Positions 1-7,111 of a stretch of 35,095 bases of DNA are shown here, in pieces. Source of the stretch: Bradyrhizobium sp. 139 (GTDB taxonomy: Bacteria; Pseudomonadota; Alphaproteobacteria; Rhizobiales; Xanthobacteraceae); the NCBI RefSeq assembly GCF_023074175.1, contig NZ_JADPKS010000117.1:1-35095 (forward strand). Direction: 5' to 3'. The translations under genes were made by a program, and so were the position numbers. Within the stretch, counting starts at the first letter, position 1. Each line of letters begins with the position of its first letter. The notes beneath the pieces were generated by a model. The model was not told where the DNA came from. It was given only the letters and a program-made list of their open reading frames with translations, and did no database searches.

Positions 1-91
1 TCGCCCTCATGCAGTTGCGCTTCACTTCGCTCGTTGTGATCAACTCACGATGGGACTTTCACCCATAAGAGTGCACCCATGCTGGGCGCAC
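1..91 (-). mobile_element. Group II intron, 5' end (runs off the window)
   Basis: Read on the minus strand, the sequence from position 91 leftward begins GTGCGCCCAGCATGG, matching the GUGYG 5' consensus of bacterial group II introns. It is followed by a small hairpin (ATGGG, loop, CCCAT, plus-strand 50-66) containing the GGTGAAAGTCC pattern common in their domain I. The presumed boundary lies one base after the T7 tract of the rpmB terminator. Insertion just 3' of an intrinsic terminator is the known target preference of group IIC introns. Only about 90 nt are visible, so the ribozyme core, any reverse transcriptase ORF and the 3' end (domain V/VI) lie outside. The boundary is seen as a motif; class assignment is inference. 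Confidence 0.6.
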
Positions 92-92
92 C

Positions 93-123
93 AAAAAAAC
101 GGCCGGATCTTCCGATCCGGCCG
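93..123 (-). terminator. Intrinsic terminator of rpmB
   Basis: A perfect 10-bp inverted repeat (CGGCCGGATC / GATCCGGCCG) with a TTCC loop is followed on the minus strand by seven T residues. It lies about 70 nt past the rpmB stop codon, in the correct orientation. The T tract directly borders the apparent group II intron end at position 91. Confidence 0.88.
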
Positions 124-195
124 CAACGCAAAACTCTTACTCGGCTAAGCCTGCGCCACGCGACGCAACCTAGCCCCCGCCCTATTCGAAAATTC

Positions 196-504
196 TTAGC
201 TCGCCTTCTTCACCGGCGCGGTGTCGCCGACCTTTTTCTGGATGGCGCGCTTCAGCTCGAGGGCGCGCGGCGACAGCAGGTCGGCCTTGGCCTTGAGCAG
301 GAAGGCGTCGAAGCCACCAATGTGGTCGACGCTCTTGATCGCGTTGGTGGAGACGCGCAGGCGCACGTTGCGGCCGAGTGCTTCGCTGATGAAGGTCACG
401 TTGCACAGGTTCGGCAGGAAGCGCCGCTTGGTCTTGATGTTGGAGTGGCTGACCGTGTGGCCGACGAGGGGGCCCTTGGCCGTCAGTTCGCAGCGGCGAG
501 ACAT
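196..504 (-). CDS. rpmB: 50S ribosomal protein L28
   Basis: 102-residue L28 protein of the large ribosomal subunit. The N-terminus MSRRCELTAKGPLVGHTVSH and the following SNIKTKRRFLPNLCNV block are the family signature; the C-terminus is the longer Ala/Lys-rich form usual in alphaproteobacteria. The ATG at 504 is preferred over an upstream in-frame start because it begins exactly at the conserved N-terminus and has an AGAGGA ribosome binding site a few bases upstream. It is monocistronic: a good sigma-70 promoter lies about 90 bases upstream and an intrinsic terminator follows the stop. No anomaly is seen in the coding region itself. Confidence 0.96.
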   Translation of the reverse strand: MSRRCELTAKGPLVGHTVSHSNIKTKRRFLPNLCNVTFISEALGRNVRLRVSTNAIKSVDHIGGFDAFLLKAKADLLSPRALELKRAIQKKVGDTAPVKKAS

Positions 505-595
505 GTCGAAATCCTCTATCTTTCCCCCAACGATGTGCGGCCGCCATTTTGGGCGCCACGGGGGCAAATTCTCTGTCCTTGCAGGGAGCGGCGGA

Positions 596-624
596 CGTAT
601 AGGGGGGAAGCGGCGGGACGTCAA
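596..624 (-). promoter_or_regulatory. Sigma-70 promoter for rpmB
   Basis: On the minus strand, a -35 TTGACG and a -10 TATACG are separated by exactly 17 bases. Predicted transcription start is near 589, giving a leader of about 85 nt before the rpmB ATG. Confidence 0.7.
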
Positions 625-642
625 GGTTTTGGGGGCGTCTTT

Positions 643-836
643 TCGCCTCTCCCCGCCTGCGGGGAGAGGCCGGAATGCGCGCGATTAGCGCGGATTCCGG
701 GTGAGGAGGAATCTCCGCGGGGGAGGGGCTGGTTGAGCACACCGATTCTCACCTCGCCCGGGGAGAGTCCCCCTCATCCCGACCTTCTCCCCGCGCGCGG
801 GGAGAAGGGGAAGGGCAGCGGAGCGGGGAGAGGCGA
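643..836. repeat. Intergenic palindromic repeat pair (CTCTCCCCGC type)
   Basis: Two near-perfect palindromes, 645-670 (arms GCCTCTCCCCGC / GCGGGGAGAGGC) and 783-808 (arms CCTTCTCCCCGCG / CGCGGGGAGAAGG), bracket a GC-rich spacer. The layout resembles the abundant intergenic repeats of Bradyrhizobium genomes. The 505-996 gap holds this element and the rpmB promoter; nothing else is recognisable. Confidence 0.65.
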
Positions 837-996
837 AGAACCCGATAACCAAAACGGCAATGTTTAAAACGCCTTACCATCACATAAAGGGCGTATTCGC
901 CCCCGAAGAGTCCGGTGGAGTTCCGGAAGCTGACATGCCCGGACACATTGTTGTTTGCCGCGGTTTTTGGCTTAAGTAACAACCGTCGCGCCCCGA

Positions 997-1887
997 TTGG
1001 ATTGTTTCGTGCCCACGTGCCCTCATCTTGCGCCCAAGCTGCGTTCAGCCCGGCCGCACCCTGCCGGCCGGCTGGTTTTGGCGGCCCTTGGCGGGCTCGT
1101 CCTGGCGTGGGCCGCGGAGCCTGCGGCGGCGCAGGGCAAGCTCGAGGCGCAATATGAGGCGACGCTCTCGGGCATTCCCGTCGGCAAGGGCGCCTGGACC
1201 ATCGATATCGGGGACGATGTGTTCGCCGCGGCGGCCTCGGGCGGCACCACGGGGCTGCTGAAATCGTTCGCGGGCGGGTCCGGCACCGGCGCTTCGCAGG
1301 GCCGGGTGGTCAATGGTGCGCTGGTTGCGACCGGCTACCAGGCCTCCACCACCACCTCGAAGAAGACCGAAGAGATCCGCATCACGCTCGACAAGGGCAA
1401 TGTGAAGGAGTTCGCCATCGTGCCGGAGCCGCCGGTCGATGCCGACCGCATCGTCGTCACCGAGGCGCATCGCCGCGGCGTCTGGGATCCGATGACCGCT
1501 TCGCTGCTGCGCGTGCCCGGCACCGGCGATCCCGTTACGCCGGAGGCCTGCCACAATTCCGCGCCGGTGTTCGACGGCCGCATGCGCTACGAGCTCAGGC
1601 TCGATTTCAAGCGCATGGAGAGCGTGAAGGCGGAGAAGGGCTATAAGGGCCCGGTCGTGGTCTGCTCGCTCTATTTCGTGCCTGTGGCCGGCTACATCCC
1701 CGATCGCCCCGTGATCAAATACCTCGCCGCCCAGCGCAACATCGAGATCGCCTTCGCCCCGGTCGCCGGCACGCGGGTCTTGGTGCCGTTCTGGCTGAAG
1801 GTCCCGACCCCGCTCGGCCCGGCCATGCTGGAAGCCACCAGCTTCATCACCGCCGCCCAGCCGCCAAAGGTCGCCAAGACGCAGTAG
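997..1887 (+). CDS. DUF3108-type exported protein
   Basis: About 296 residues with an N-terminal hydrophobic stretch (LVLAALGGLVLAWAAEPAAAQG, within about residues 26-47) that looks like a signal peptide ending near AAA-QG. The mature part has the pattern of DUF3108 proteins (YEATLSGIPVGKGAWTIDI near the start, later the VVVCSLYFVPVAGY segment), a family of periplasmic beta-rich proteins without a firmly assigned function. The start is uncertain: an in-frame stop sits at 973-975, and only TTG (997) and GTG (1009) precede the signal peptide, neither with a strong ribosome binding site. It is flanked by repeat-bearing gaps on both sides, so it is probably transcribed alone. Confidence 0.75.
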   Translation: MDCFVPTCPHLAPKLRSARPHPAGRLVLAALGGLVLAWAAEPAAAQGKLEAQYEATLSGIPVGKGAWTIDIGDDVFAAAASGGTTGLLKSFAGGSGTGASQGRVVNGALVATGYQASTTTSKKTEEIRITLDKGNVKEFAIVPEPPVDADRIVVTEAHRRGVWDPMTASLLRVPGTGDPVTPEACHNSAPVFDGRMRYELRLDFKRMESVKAEKGYKGPVVVCSLYFVPVAGYIPDRPVIKYLAAQRNIEIAFAPVAGTRVLVPFWLKVPTPLGPAMLEATSFITAAQPPKVAKTQ

Positions 1888-1909
1888 CGCGCTGCGGTGG
1901 CCGCGCTGC

Positions 1910-1988
1910 CGTAGCCTGGATGGAGCGCAGCGCAATCCGGGGTCTTTGCCGTGGCCCCCGCATTCCGCTCCGCTCCATGCGGGCTACG
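1910..1988. repeat. Intergenic inverted repeat (GTAGCCTGGATGGAGCGCAG type)
   Basis: The left arm, starting CGTAGCCTGGATGGAGCG, pairs imperfectly with the right arm, ending CGCTCCATGCGGGCTACG, giving a long stem about 79 bp end to end. It sits just downstream of the DUF3108 stop codon. Confidence 0.65.
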
Positions 1989-2392
1989 AACGCCGCCCGC
2001 GCTTGCGGTCCCTTTTCAAGGATACAAAATCGTATTATTTCAATGACTTACCTACTGTGCATGGGGTTGTTTTCGCGTTTTTGTGTTGAGGGTGGGCTGC
2101 CCGGAATCCATTTGACTCCGCTCCGATTCTGATTCGACTCCGCGCCGTCCCCAATTTTAAGGAACGGGTCATCGAAACGCCGCTTGTGCGGCAGGGCAAA
2201 ACTCCATCTAGTCGCAACCAATATGAGTCCCGCGACATGTTGCGTGAACGGAACATGACTCAATGAGGAGTCAGCGATTCGGCCGCGATTCGTTCTGGAG
2301 TCGTTCCGAAGCTTAAGACCAACGGGAAAAGCGTCGCAAAGTGAGACAGTTGCGCGAGGATTGGGGAGCGCGCTCCCACACCCACGGTGTGC

Positions 2393-2518
2393 CCCTCACC
2401 CTGAGGAGACCGCGTCAGCGGCCGTCTCGAAGGGCGAGGGGCTTGGCTAGCTCAACGGCGCCAGCCGGGCCTTCATCCTTCGAGACGCGCTGACGCGCTC
2501 CTCGGGATGAGGAGCAAG
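2393..2518. repeat. Intergenic inverted repeat (CCCTCACCCTGAGGAG type)
   Basis: The outer parts, CTCACCCTGAGGAG and CTCCTCGGGATGAGGAG, and the inner GTCTCGAAGGG / CCTTCGAGACG form nested inverted repeats. A related element (CACCCTGAGG ... CCTCAGGATGACGGG) is at 28171-28296. Confidence 0.6.
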
Positions 2519-2585
2519 GCCCAATCGCCTCGCCGCCCCAAACAGCACTGACATTCGCCCCAATCGCCACTACCTAATCCCCTAG

Positions 2586-5500
2586 ATGCCCTTTTCCTCC
2601 TCCCCCTTCGCTTCCGAGCGCGCACCCGGCGCTGGCGTCACTGCCGTGCTCGGGCCCACCAACACCGGCAAGACCCATCTCGCCATCGAGCGGATGCTCG
2701 CGCATTCCTCGGGGATGATCGGGTTGCCGCTGCGCCTGCTCGCGCGCGAGGTCTATAACAAGATCGCCGGCCGCGTCGGGCCCGAGGCCGTCGCGCTGAT
2801 CACCGGCGAGGAGAAGATCAAGCCGAAGAACCCGCGCTACTGGGTCTCCACCGTCGAGGCGATGCCGCGCGACCTCGACGTCTCCTTCCTCGCCGTCGAC
2901 GAGGTCCAGATCGCCTCCGACCTCGAGCGCGGCCACGTCTTCACCGACCGCATCCTCAACCGCCGCGGCCGCGACGAGACGCTGCTGCTCGGCGCTGCCA
3001 CGATGCGCCCCATCATCGAGCGCCTGTTGCCGGGCGTGTCCATGATCACGCGGCCGCGTTTGTCGCAGCTCGAATTCGCCGGCGACCGCAAGATCACGCG
3101 CCAGCCGCGGCGCACCGCCATCGTCGCCTTCTCCGCCGACGAGGTCTATGCCATCGCCGAGCTGATCCGCCGCCAGCATGGCGGCGCGGCCGTGGTGCTG
3201 GGATCGCTCTCGCCGCGCACACGGAACGCACAAGTTGCGATGTTCCAGAACGGCGACGTCGATTACCTCGTCGCCACCGACGCCGTCGGCATGGGCCTCA
3301 ATCTGGACGTCGACCACGTTGCCTTCGCCTCCGACCGCAAGTTCGATGGCTATCAGTTCCGCCGCCTAACGCCGTCCGAATTCGCCCAGATCGCCGGCCG
3401 TGCCGGCCGCGCCACCCGCAACGGCACGTTCGGGACCACAGGCCGCTGCGGGCCGTTCGAGCCCGAGCTCGTCAATGCGCTCCAGAACCACACCTTCGAC
3501 GCCGTCAAGATGCTGCAATGGCGCAATTCGAGGCTGGATTTCGCCTCGCTCGGCGCGCTCCAGGTGTCGCTGAACCTGGCCCCCGGCCATGAGGCGCTGA
3601 CGCGCGCGCCGATCGCCGAGGACATGCGCGTGCTCGATCACGCCGCCCGCGACGTCGAGGTGCGCGATATCGCGCATGGCAAGCTGGCCGTCGAACGGCT
3701 GTGGGAGGCCTGCCAGGTCCCGGATTATAGAAAGCTGTCGCCGGCCGCCCATGCCGAGCTCGTCACCACGCTGTACGGCTTCCTGATGCAGAAGGGCCGC
3801 ATTCCCGACGCCTGGTTCGGAGCCCAGATCCAGCAGGCCGACCGCATCGACGGTGACATCGACACGCTGTCGGCCCGGATCGCGCAGATCCGCACCTGGA
3901 CTTTCGTCGCCAACCGGCCGGACTGGCTCGCCGACCCCGAACATTGGCAGGGGATCGCGCGGGAGATTGAAAATAAATTATCGGATGCGCTCCATGAACG
4001 CTTGACTGAGCGTTTCGTTGATCGCCGGACCAGTGTATTGATGCGCCGCCTGCGGGAGAACACGAGCTTGAATACGGAAATCGGCAAGACCGGCGATGTC
4101 ATCGTCGAAGGCCATGTCATCGGCCGCCTCGATGGCTTCACCTTTGCACCGGATGCGGCGGAAGCCGGCTCCGATGCGAAAGCCTTGCAGGCTGCCGCCC
4201 AGGCGGTGCTCGCCGGCGAGATCAACGCGCGCGCCGAAAAGCTGGGCAATGCGCCCGACGAGCAGTTCGTGCTGACCTCGGAGGGCACCATCCGCTGGAC
4301 CGGCGACGCGGTGGCGCGCCTTTCGGCCGCAGAGGAGGCGCTGCATCCGCGCATCCGCATCATCTCCGACGAGCGCCTGACCGGCAGCCCGCGTGAGAAG
4401 GTGCAGGCCCGGCTCGATCTCTGGCTCAAGACGCATGTCGAAAAGCTGCTCGGGCCGATGTTCGAGCTGTCGAAGGCCGAGGACGTCACCGGCATTGCCC
4501 GCGGCATCGCCTATCAGCTGGTCGAGGCGCTCGGCGTGCTCGAGCGTCCCAAGATTGCGAACGAGCTGAAGGATCTCGACCAGTCCTCGCGCGCGACCTT
4601 GCGCAAATACGGCGTCCGCTTCGGTGCCTATCACATCTATTTCCCCGGCCTCTTGAAGCCCGCCGGGCGTGCGCTGGCCGCGCTGCTGTGGGCGCTGAAG
4701 CAGGACAATGTCGATCTGTCGTCGCTGTCCGGCGCGCAGCATCTCGCAAGCTCGGGCCGCACCTCGTTCCCGGTCGACAAGCAGCTGCCACGCGATGCCT
4801 ATCGCGTGCTCGGCTACAAGCAGGCCGGCGAGCGCGCCGTGCGCGTCGACATCCTGGAGCGCCTTGCCGATTTGATTCGCCCGGCGTTGGCCTGGCGCGA
4901 GAACTCGCCCGGCGAAAAGCCCGCCGGTGCGTTCGACGGCCGCAGCTTTGTGGTGACGCAGGCGATGACCTCGCTGACGGGCTCGGCCGGCGAAGATTTC
5001 GCCTCGGTGCTGCGCGCGCTCGGCTACCGCATGGAGAAGCGCCCGCCGCTGCCGGCGAAGCCGGTGGCCGCTGTTGCCGAGACGGTCGCGGCCGAGACTT
5101 TGCCTGCCGAGGGCAGCGCAGAGACATCGATTGACACCGCCGCTGAAGCCGTTGCCGGCCTGCCGGAGGAGTCGACTGTCTCCACCGAAGCCGCCGCCGA
5201 GCCGGTCAGCGTCGAAGACGCGCCCGGCATGGAACAGCACGACGAGCCCGCGCAAGAAGAGCCGGCGCTCGAAGCATCATCCGAAGCTCCTGTCACGCCG
5301 GAAGATGCCCCCGGCATCGCACCGCCGGCGGAAGAAGCCGCTGCGCCCAATGAAGCTGCTGACGCCGCTCCCGCCGAGACCGCCGCGACGGAAGCTGCCG
5401 CATCGGCCGATGCGGCGGCGCCTGTTGAAGCCGCGGCCGCACAAGCCGAGCCCGAACTCGTCGAGGTCTGGCGGCCCGGCGGCCGTCACGACGATCGCAA

Positions 5501-6005
5501 GCCGCGCCACGAGCGCCATCGCCACCAGCGTCATCACAATCAGCGTCCGCAGGCCGGCGCCGAAGCCGGCGCAGCGCCCGCTGAGGGCGAGGCCGCGCAG
5601 GCGGCCGACGGCGAGAAGCGCGGTGGGCAGCGCCATCGTCACGGCGGCGGCCATCGCAGGGATGGTGGCAAGGATTTCCGCAAGCCGCGCGAAGCTGGCG
5701 CCGAAGCCGCACCGCGTCCCGAGGGGCGCGACGACAAGAACCGCAGCTTCCAAGGTCGGGATCAGGGCAAGGAGCGCGACAAGGATCGCGATCGCAACAA
5801 AGGCAAGTTCGGTGGCGATCGGGACAAGGGCCGCGACAATCGCGGCCGCGACCGCGACAAGGGCCGCGATCGCCAGGGCGGTCCATCGCTGCGCCCCTAC
5901 GCCTCGAGCGCGAACCCGCGCGAGCGCGATCGTCCGGTCGATCCCAACTCGCCCTTCGCAAAGCTCGCCGCGCTGAAAGAGCAACTCGCGGGCCGCAAGG
6001 AGTGA
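2586..6005 (+). CDS. SUV3-like superfamily 2 RNA helicase with long disordered C-terminal tail
   Basis: 1139 residues. The first ~500 residues are a SUV3-type DExH/D helicase, the family that includes the mitochondrial degradosome helicase: Walker A GPTNTGKT (23-30), motif II DEVQ (105-108; SUV3-type proteins use DEIQ/DEVQ rather than DEAD), motif III GAATM (136-140) and motif VI QIAGRAGRATR (268-278). From about residue 820 to 960 the chain is Ala/Glu/Pro low-complexity, followed by a basic tail rich in His/Arg and in RD/KD/DKGRD repeats (about 960-1110). That tail looks like an intrinsically disordered RNA-binding region. Expected role is RNA unwinding linked to decay or ribosome metabolism; the family assignment is firm, the cellular role is inferred. 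The ATG at 2586 begins close before the helicase core. The stop overlaps the ribosome binding site of the next gene. Confidence 0.93.
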   Translation: MPFSSSPFASERAPGAGVTAVLGPTNTGKTHLAIERMLAHSSGMIGLPLRLLAREVYNKIAGRVGPEAVALITGEEKIKPKNPRYWVSTVEAMPRDLDVSFLAVDEVQIASDLERGHVFTDRILNRRGRDETLLLGAATMRPIIERLLPGVSMITRPRLSQLEFAGDRKITRQPRRTAIVAFSADEVYAIAELIRRQHGGAAVVLGSLSPRTRNAQVAMFQNGDVDYLVATDAVGMGLNLDVDHVAFASDRKFDGYQFRRLTPSEFAQIAGRAGRATRNGTFGTTGRCGPFEPELVNALQNHTFDAVKMLQWRNSRLDFASLGALQVSLNLAPGHEALTRAPIAEDMRVLDHAARDVEVRDIAHGKLAVERLWEACQVPDYRKLSPAAHAELVTTLYGFLMQKGRIPDAWFGAQIQQADRIDGDIDTLSARIAQIRTWTFVANRPDWLADPEHWQGIAREIENKLSDALHERLTERFVDRRTSVLMRRLRENTSLNTEIGKTGDVIVEGHVIGRLDGFTFAPDAAEAGSDAKALQAAAQAVLAGEINARAEKLGNAPDEQFVLTSEGTIRWTGDAVARLSAAEEALHPRIRIISDERLTGSPREKVQARLDLWLKTHVEKLLGPMFELSKAEDVTGIARGIAYQLVEALGVLERPKIANELKDLDQSSRATLRKYGVRFGAYHIYFPGLLKPAGRALAALLWALKQDNVDLSSLSGAQHLASSGRTSFPVDKQLPRDAYRVLGYKQAGERAVRVDILERLADLIRPALAWRENSPGEKPAGAFDGRSFVVTQAMTSLTGSAGEDFASVLRALGYRMEKRPPLPAKPVAAVAETVAAETLPAEGSAETSIDTAAEAVAGLPEESTVSTEAAAEPVSVEDAPGMEQHDEPAQEEPALEASSEAPVTPEDAPGIAPPAEEAAAPNEAADAAPAETAATEAAASADAAAPVEAAAAQAEPELVEVWRPGGRHDDRKPRHERHRHQRHHNQRPQAGAEAGAAPAEGEAAQAADGEKRGGQRHRHGGGHRRDGGKDFRKPREAGAEAAPRPEGRDDKNRSFQGRDQGKERDKDRDRNKGKFGGDRDKGRDNRGRDRDKGRDRQGGPSLRPYASSANPRERDRPVDPNSPFAKLAALKEQLAGRKE
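5997..6002 (+). promoter_or_regulatory. Ribosome binding site deciding an ACG start
   Basis: AAGGAG lies seven bases before the ACG codon at 6010. No ATG, GTG or TTG occurs in this frame between the upstream stop at 5974-5976 and the GTG at 6058. The site overlaps the last codons and stop of the helicase gene, implying translational coupling. Confidence 0.6.
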
Positions 6006-6009
6006 TCCC

Positions 6010-6297
6010 ACGACCGAGCGGCAGCGCCTGGACAAATGGCTGTGGCACGCGCGCCTGGTGAAGGCGCGCACCTCCGCCGCTGAGCTTGTCGAGTGCGGAC
6101 ACGTTCGCATCAACGGTGCACGCGAAACATCGCCGGGGCATGCGATCAAGATCGGCGATGTGCTCACCGTCGCGCTCGATCGCACCGTGCGCGTGCTGAA
6201 AGTCACCGCTTTCAACGAACGCCGCGGCGATGCCGCCTCGGCACGCGTGCTCTACGAAGAGCTGAGCGAAGGCACTCCAAGTTCTCGGCGCAACTAA
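6010..6297 (+). CDS. S4-domain RNA-binding protein (Hsp15/HslR-like), apparent ACG start
   Basis: 95 residues if begun at ACG 6010. The reading TERQRLDKWLWHARLVKART followed by SAAELVECGHVRINGAR is the full S4 RNA-binding fold as seen in Hsp15-like heat-shock proteins, which bind structured RNA or stalled 50S subunits. The conserved opening RLDKWLWHARLVK lies upstream of the first conventional start (GTG 6058), so a GTG start would delete the first helix of the S4 domain. ACG 6010 is where relatives usually carry ATG before TER, and it has an ideal AAGGAG site. Either ACG is used (weak initiation), or it is a point mutation or sequence error in a true ATG. It directly follows the helicase gene and is probably co-transcribed with it. 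Confidence 0.8.
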   Translation, partial: TTERQRLDKWLWHARLVKARTSAAELVECGHVRINGARETSPGHAIKIGDVLTVALDRTVRVLKVTAFNERRGDAASARVLYEELSEGTPSSRRN

Positions 6298-6429
6298 TTG
6301 CGCTTTGAATTCATTTCTTGGCCGATCAAACGCGTTTAGCCGTCATGATCGGCCGTTCCCGACCTTGCAGCGCCGGGCCATCCGCGCTACGCAAGCCGCG
6401 AGTTTTAAAAGAGCTTTTCGGAGCGTTCG

Positions 6430-6768
6430 ATGACTTACGTCGTCACTGAAGCGTGCATCAAGTGCAAGTACACCGACTGCGTCGAGGTCTGCCCGGTCGA
6501 CTGTTTCTACGAGGGCGAGAACATGCTCGTCATTCATCCTGACGAGTGCATCGACTGCGGCGTGTGCGAGCCGGAATGCCCCGCCGACGCCATCAAGCCG
6601 GACACGGAACCGGGCCTCGAAAAGTGGCTGCAGGTCAATGCCGACTACGCCAAGAGCTGGCCGAACATCACCCAGAAGAAAGAATCGCCTGCCGACGCGA
6701 AGGAATTCGACGGCCAGGAAGGTAAGTTCGAGAAATATTTTTCTCCGAACCCCGGCTCCGGAGACTAA
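6430..6768 (+). CDS. fdxA: 7Fe ferredoxin FdxA
   Basis: 112 residues, closely patterned on Azotobacter-type ferredoxin I. The cysteine layout is C9-x2-C12-x4-C17-x3-C21-P-x2-C25, then C40-x2-C43-x2-C46-x3-C50-P. By analogy C9, C17 and C50 hold the [3Fe-4S] cluster and C21, C40, C43 and C46 the [4Fe-4S] cluster. The C-terminal extension (residues about 60-112, including WPNITQKK) is characteristic of this class. It is a cytoplasmic low-potential electron carrier; its partner is not indicated by the neighbours. ATG 6430 has a CGGAGCG site upstream. A 9-bp inverted repeat (GGCCGATCA / TGATCGGCC, 6320-6354) lies in the upstream gap and might be a regulatory or termination structure. Confidence 0.95.
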   Translation: MTYVVTEACIKCKYTDCVEVCPVDCFYEGENMLVIHPDECIDCGVCEPECPADAIKPDTEPGLEKWLQVNADYAKSWPNITQKKESPADAKEFDGQEGKFEKYFSPNPGSGD

Positions 6769-6836
6769 TTCAGGCCCAAACTTAACCCTAATACCTTCGT
6801 TGGCGCCAAAATCCAGCCCTCACGACCCCTAAATCA

Positions 6837-6864
6837 TTGATTTTTGCGGGAAATGTGCTATATT
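6837..6864 (+). promoter_or_regulatory. Sigma-70-like promoter for carD
   Basis: TTGATT and TATATT are separated by 16 bases in an AT-rich patch. Predicted transcription start is about 6871. This places an in-frame TTG at 6863 upstream of the transcript and so argues against its use as a start codon. Confidence 0.55.
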
Positions 6865-7111
6865 GGGCACATTAAGCCGAACCCGTCAGCCGCGTTGGCC
6901 CCTCTGGGTTCCCGTGAAACCAAATGTCGAACAGGGGCGTGGCAGTTTCCGCGCGCAGGCTGTGTCACAGAAAACGCGTAAAAAGAGTACTTCAGCGAGG
7001 GCTTCCCACAAGGAGCCCAAAAAAGTCGCCGCGGCCAGCCGTAGCGCATCCAAGGGTCGGACCGCGACGAAGGCGCCGGCTGCAAAGTCCTCGAAGAACA
7101 AAAGAAGCGCA
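6865..7111 (+). other. carD leader or N-terminal extension
   Basis: This stretch between the promoter and ATG 7112 is open in the carD frame and encodes a Lys/Ser/Ala-rich sequence (for example QKTRKKSTSARASHKEPKK), similar in composition to the CarD arm. It is either a leader of about 240 nt or an unannotated N-terminal extension from GTG 6914 or 6962. Neither GTG has a convincing ribosome binding site. Confidence 0.4.

Larger units (their letters stand above)
1888..2585. other. 698-bp gene-free stretch
   Basis: Carries two palindromic repeat elements (1910-1988 and 2393-2518, listed separately). Between them, roughly 2010-2340, is a less GC-rich patch with short direct and inverted repeats (for example TGACTC / GAGTCA at 2256-2273) but no ORF with convincing coding character and no recognisable RNA gene. 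Confidence 0.5.

Noticed and set aside
79..867. Plus-strand ORF covering rpmB and the first repeat
   Set aside because: It reads rpmB in antisense and the terminator hairpin; no conserved protein.
6320..6354. Intrinsic terminator after the S4 gene
   Set aside because: There is a 9-bp inverted repeat but a 17-base loop and no T tract; at most a weak structure.
6863..6865. TTG as the carD start
   Set aside because: It lies within the predicted -10 element, upstream of the likely transcription start.
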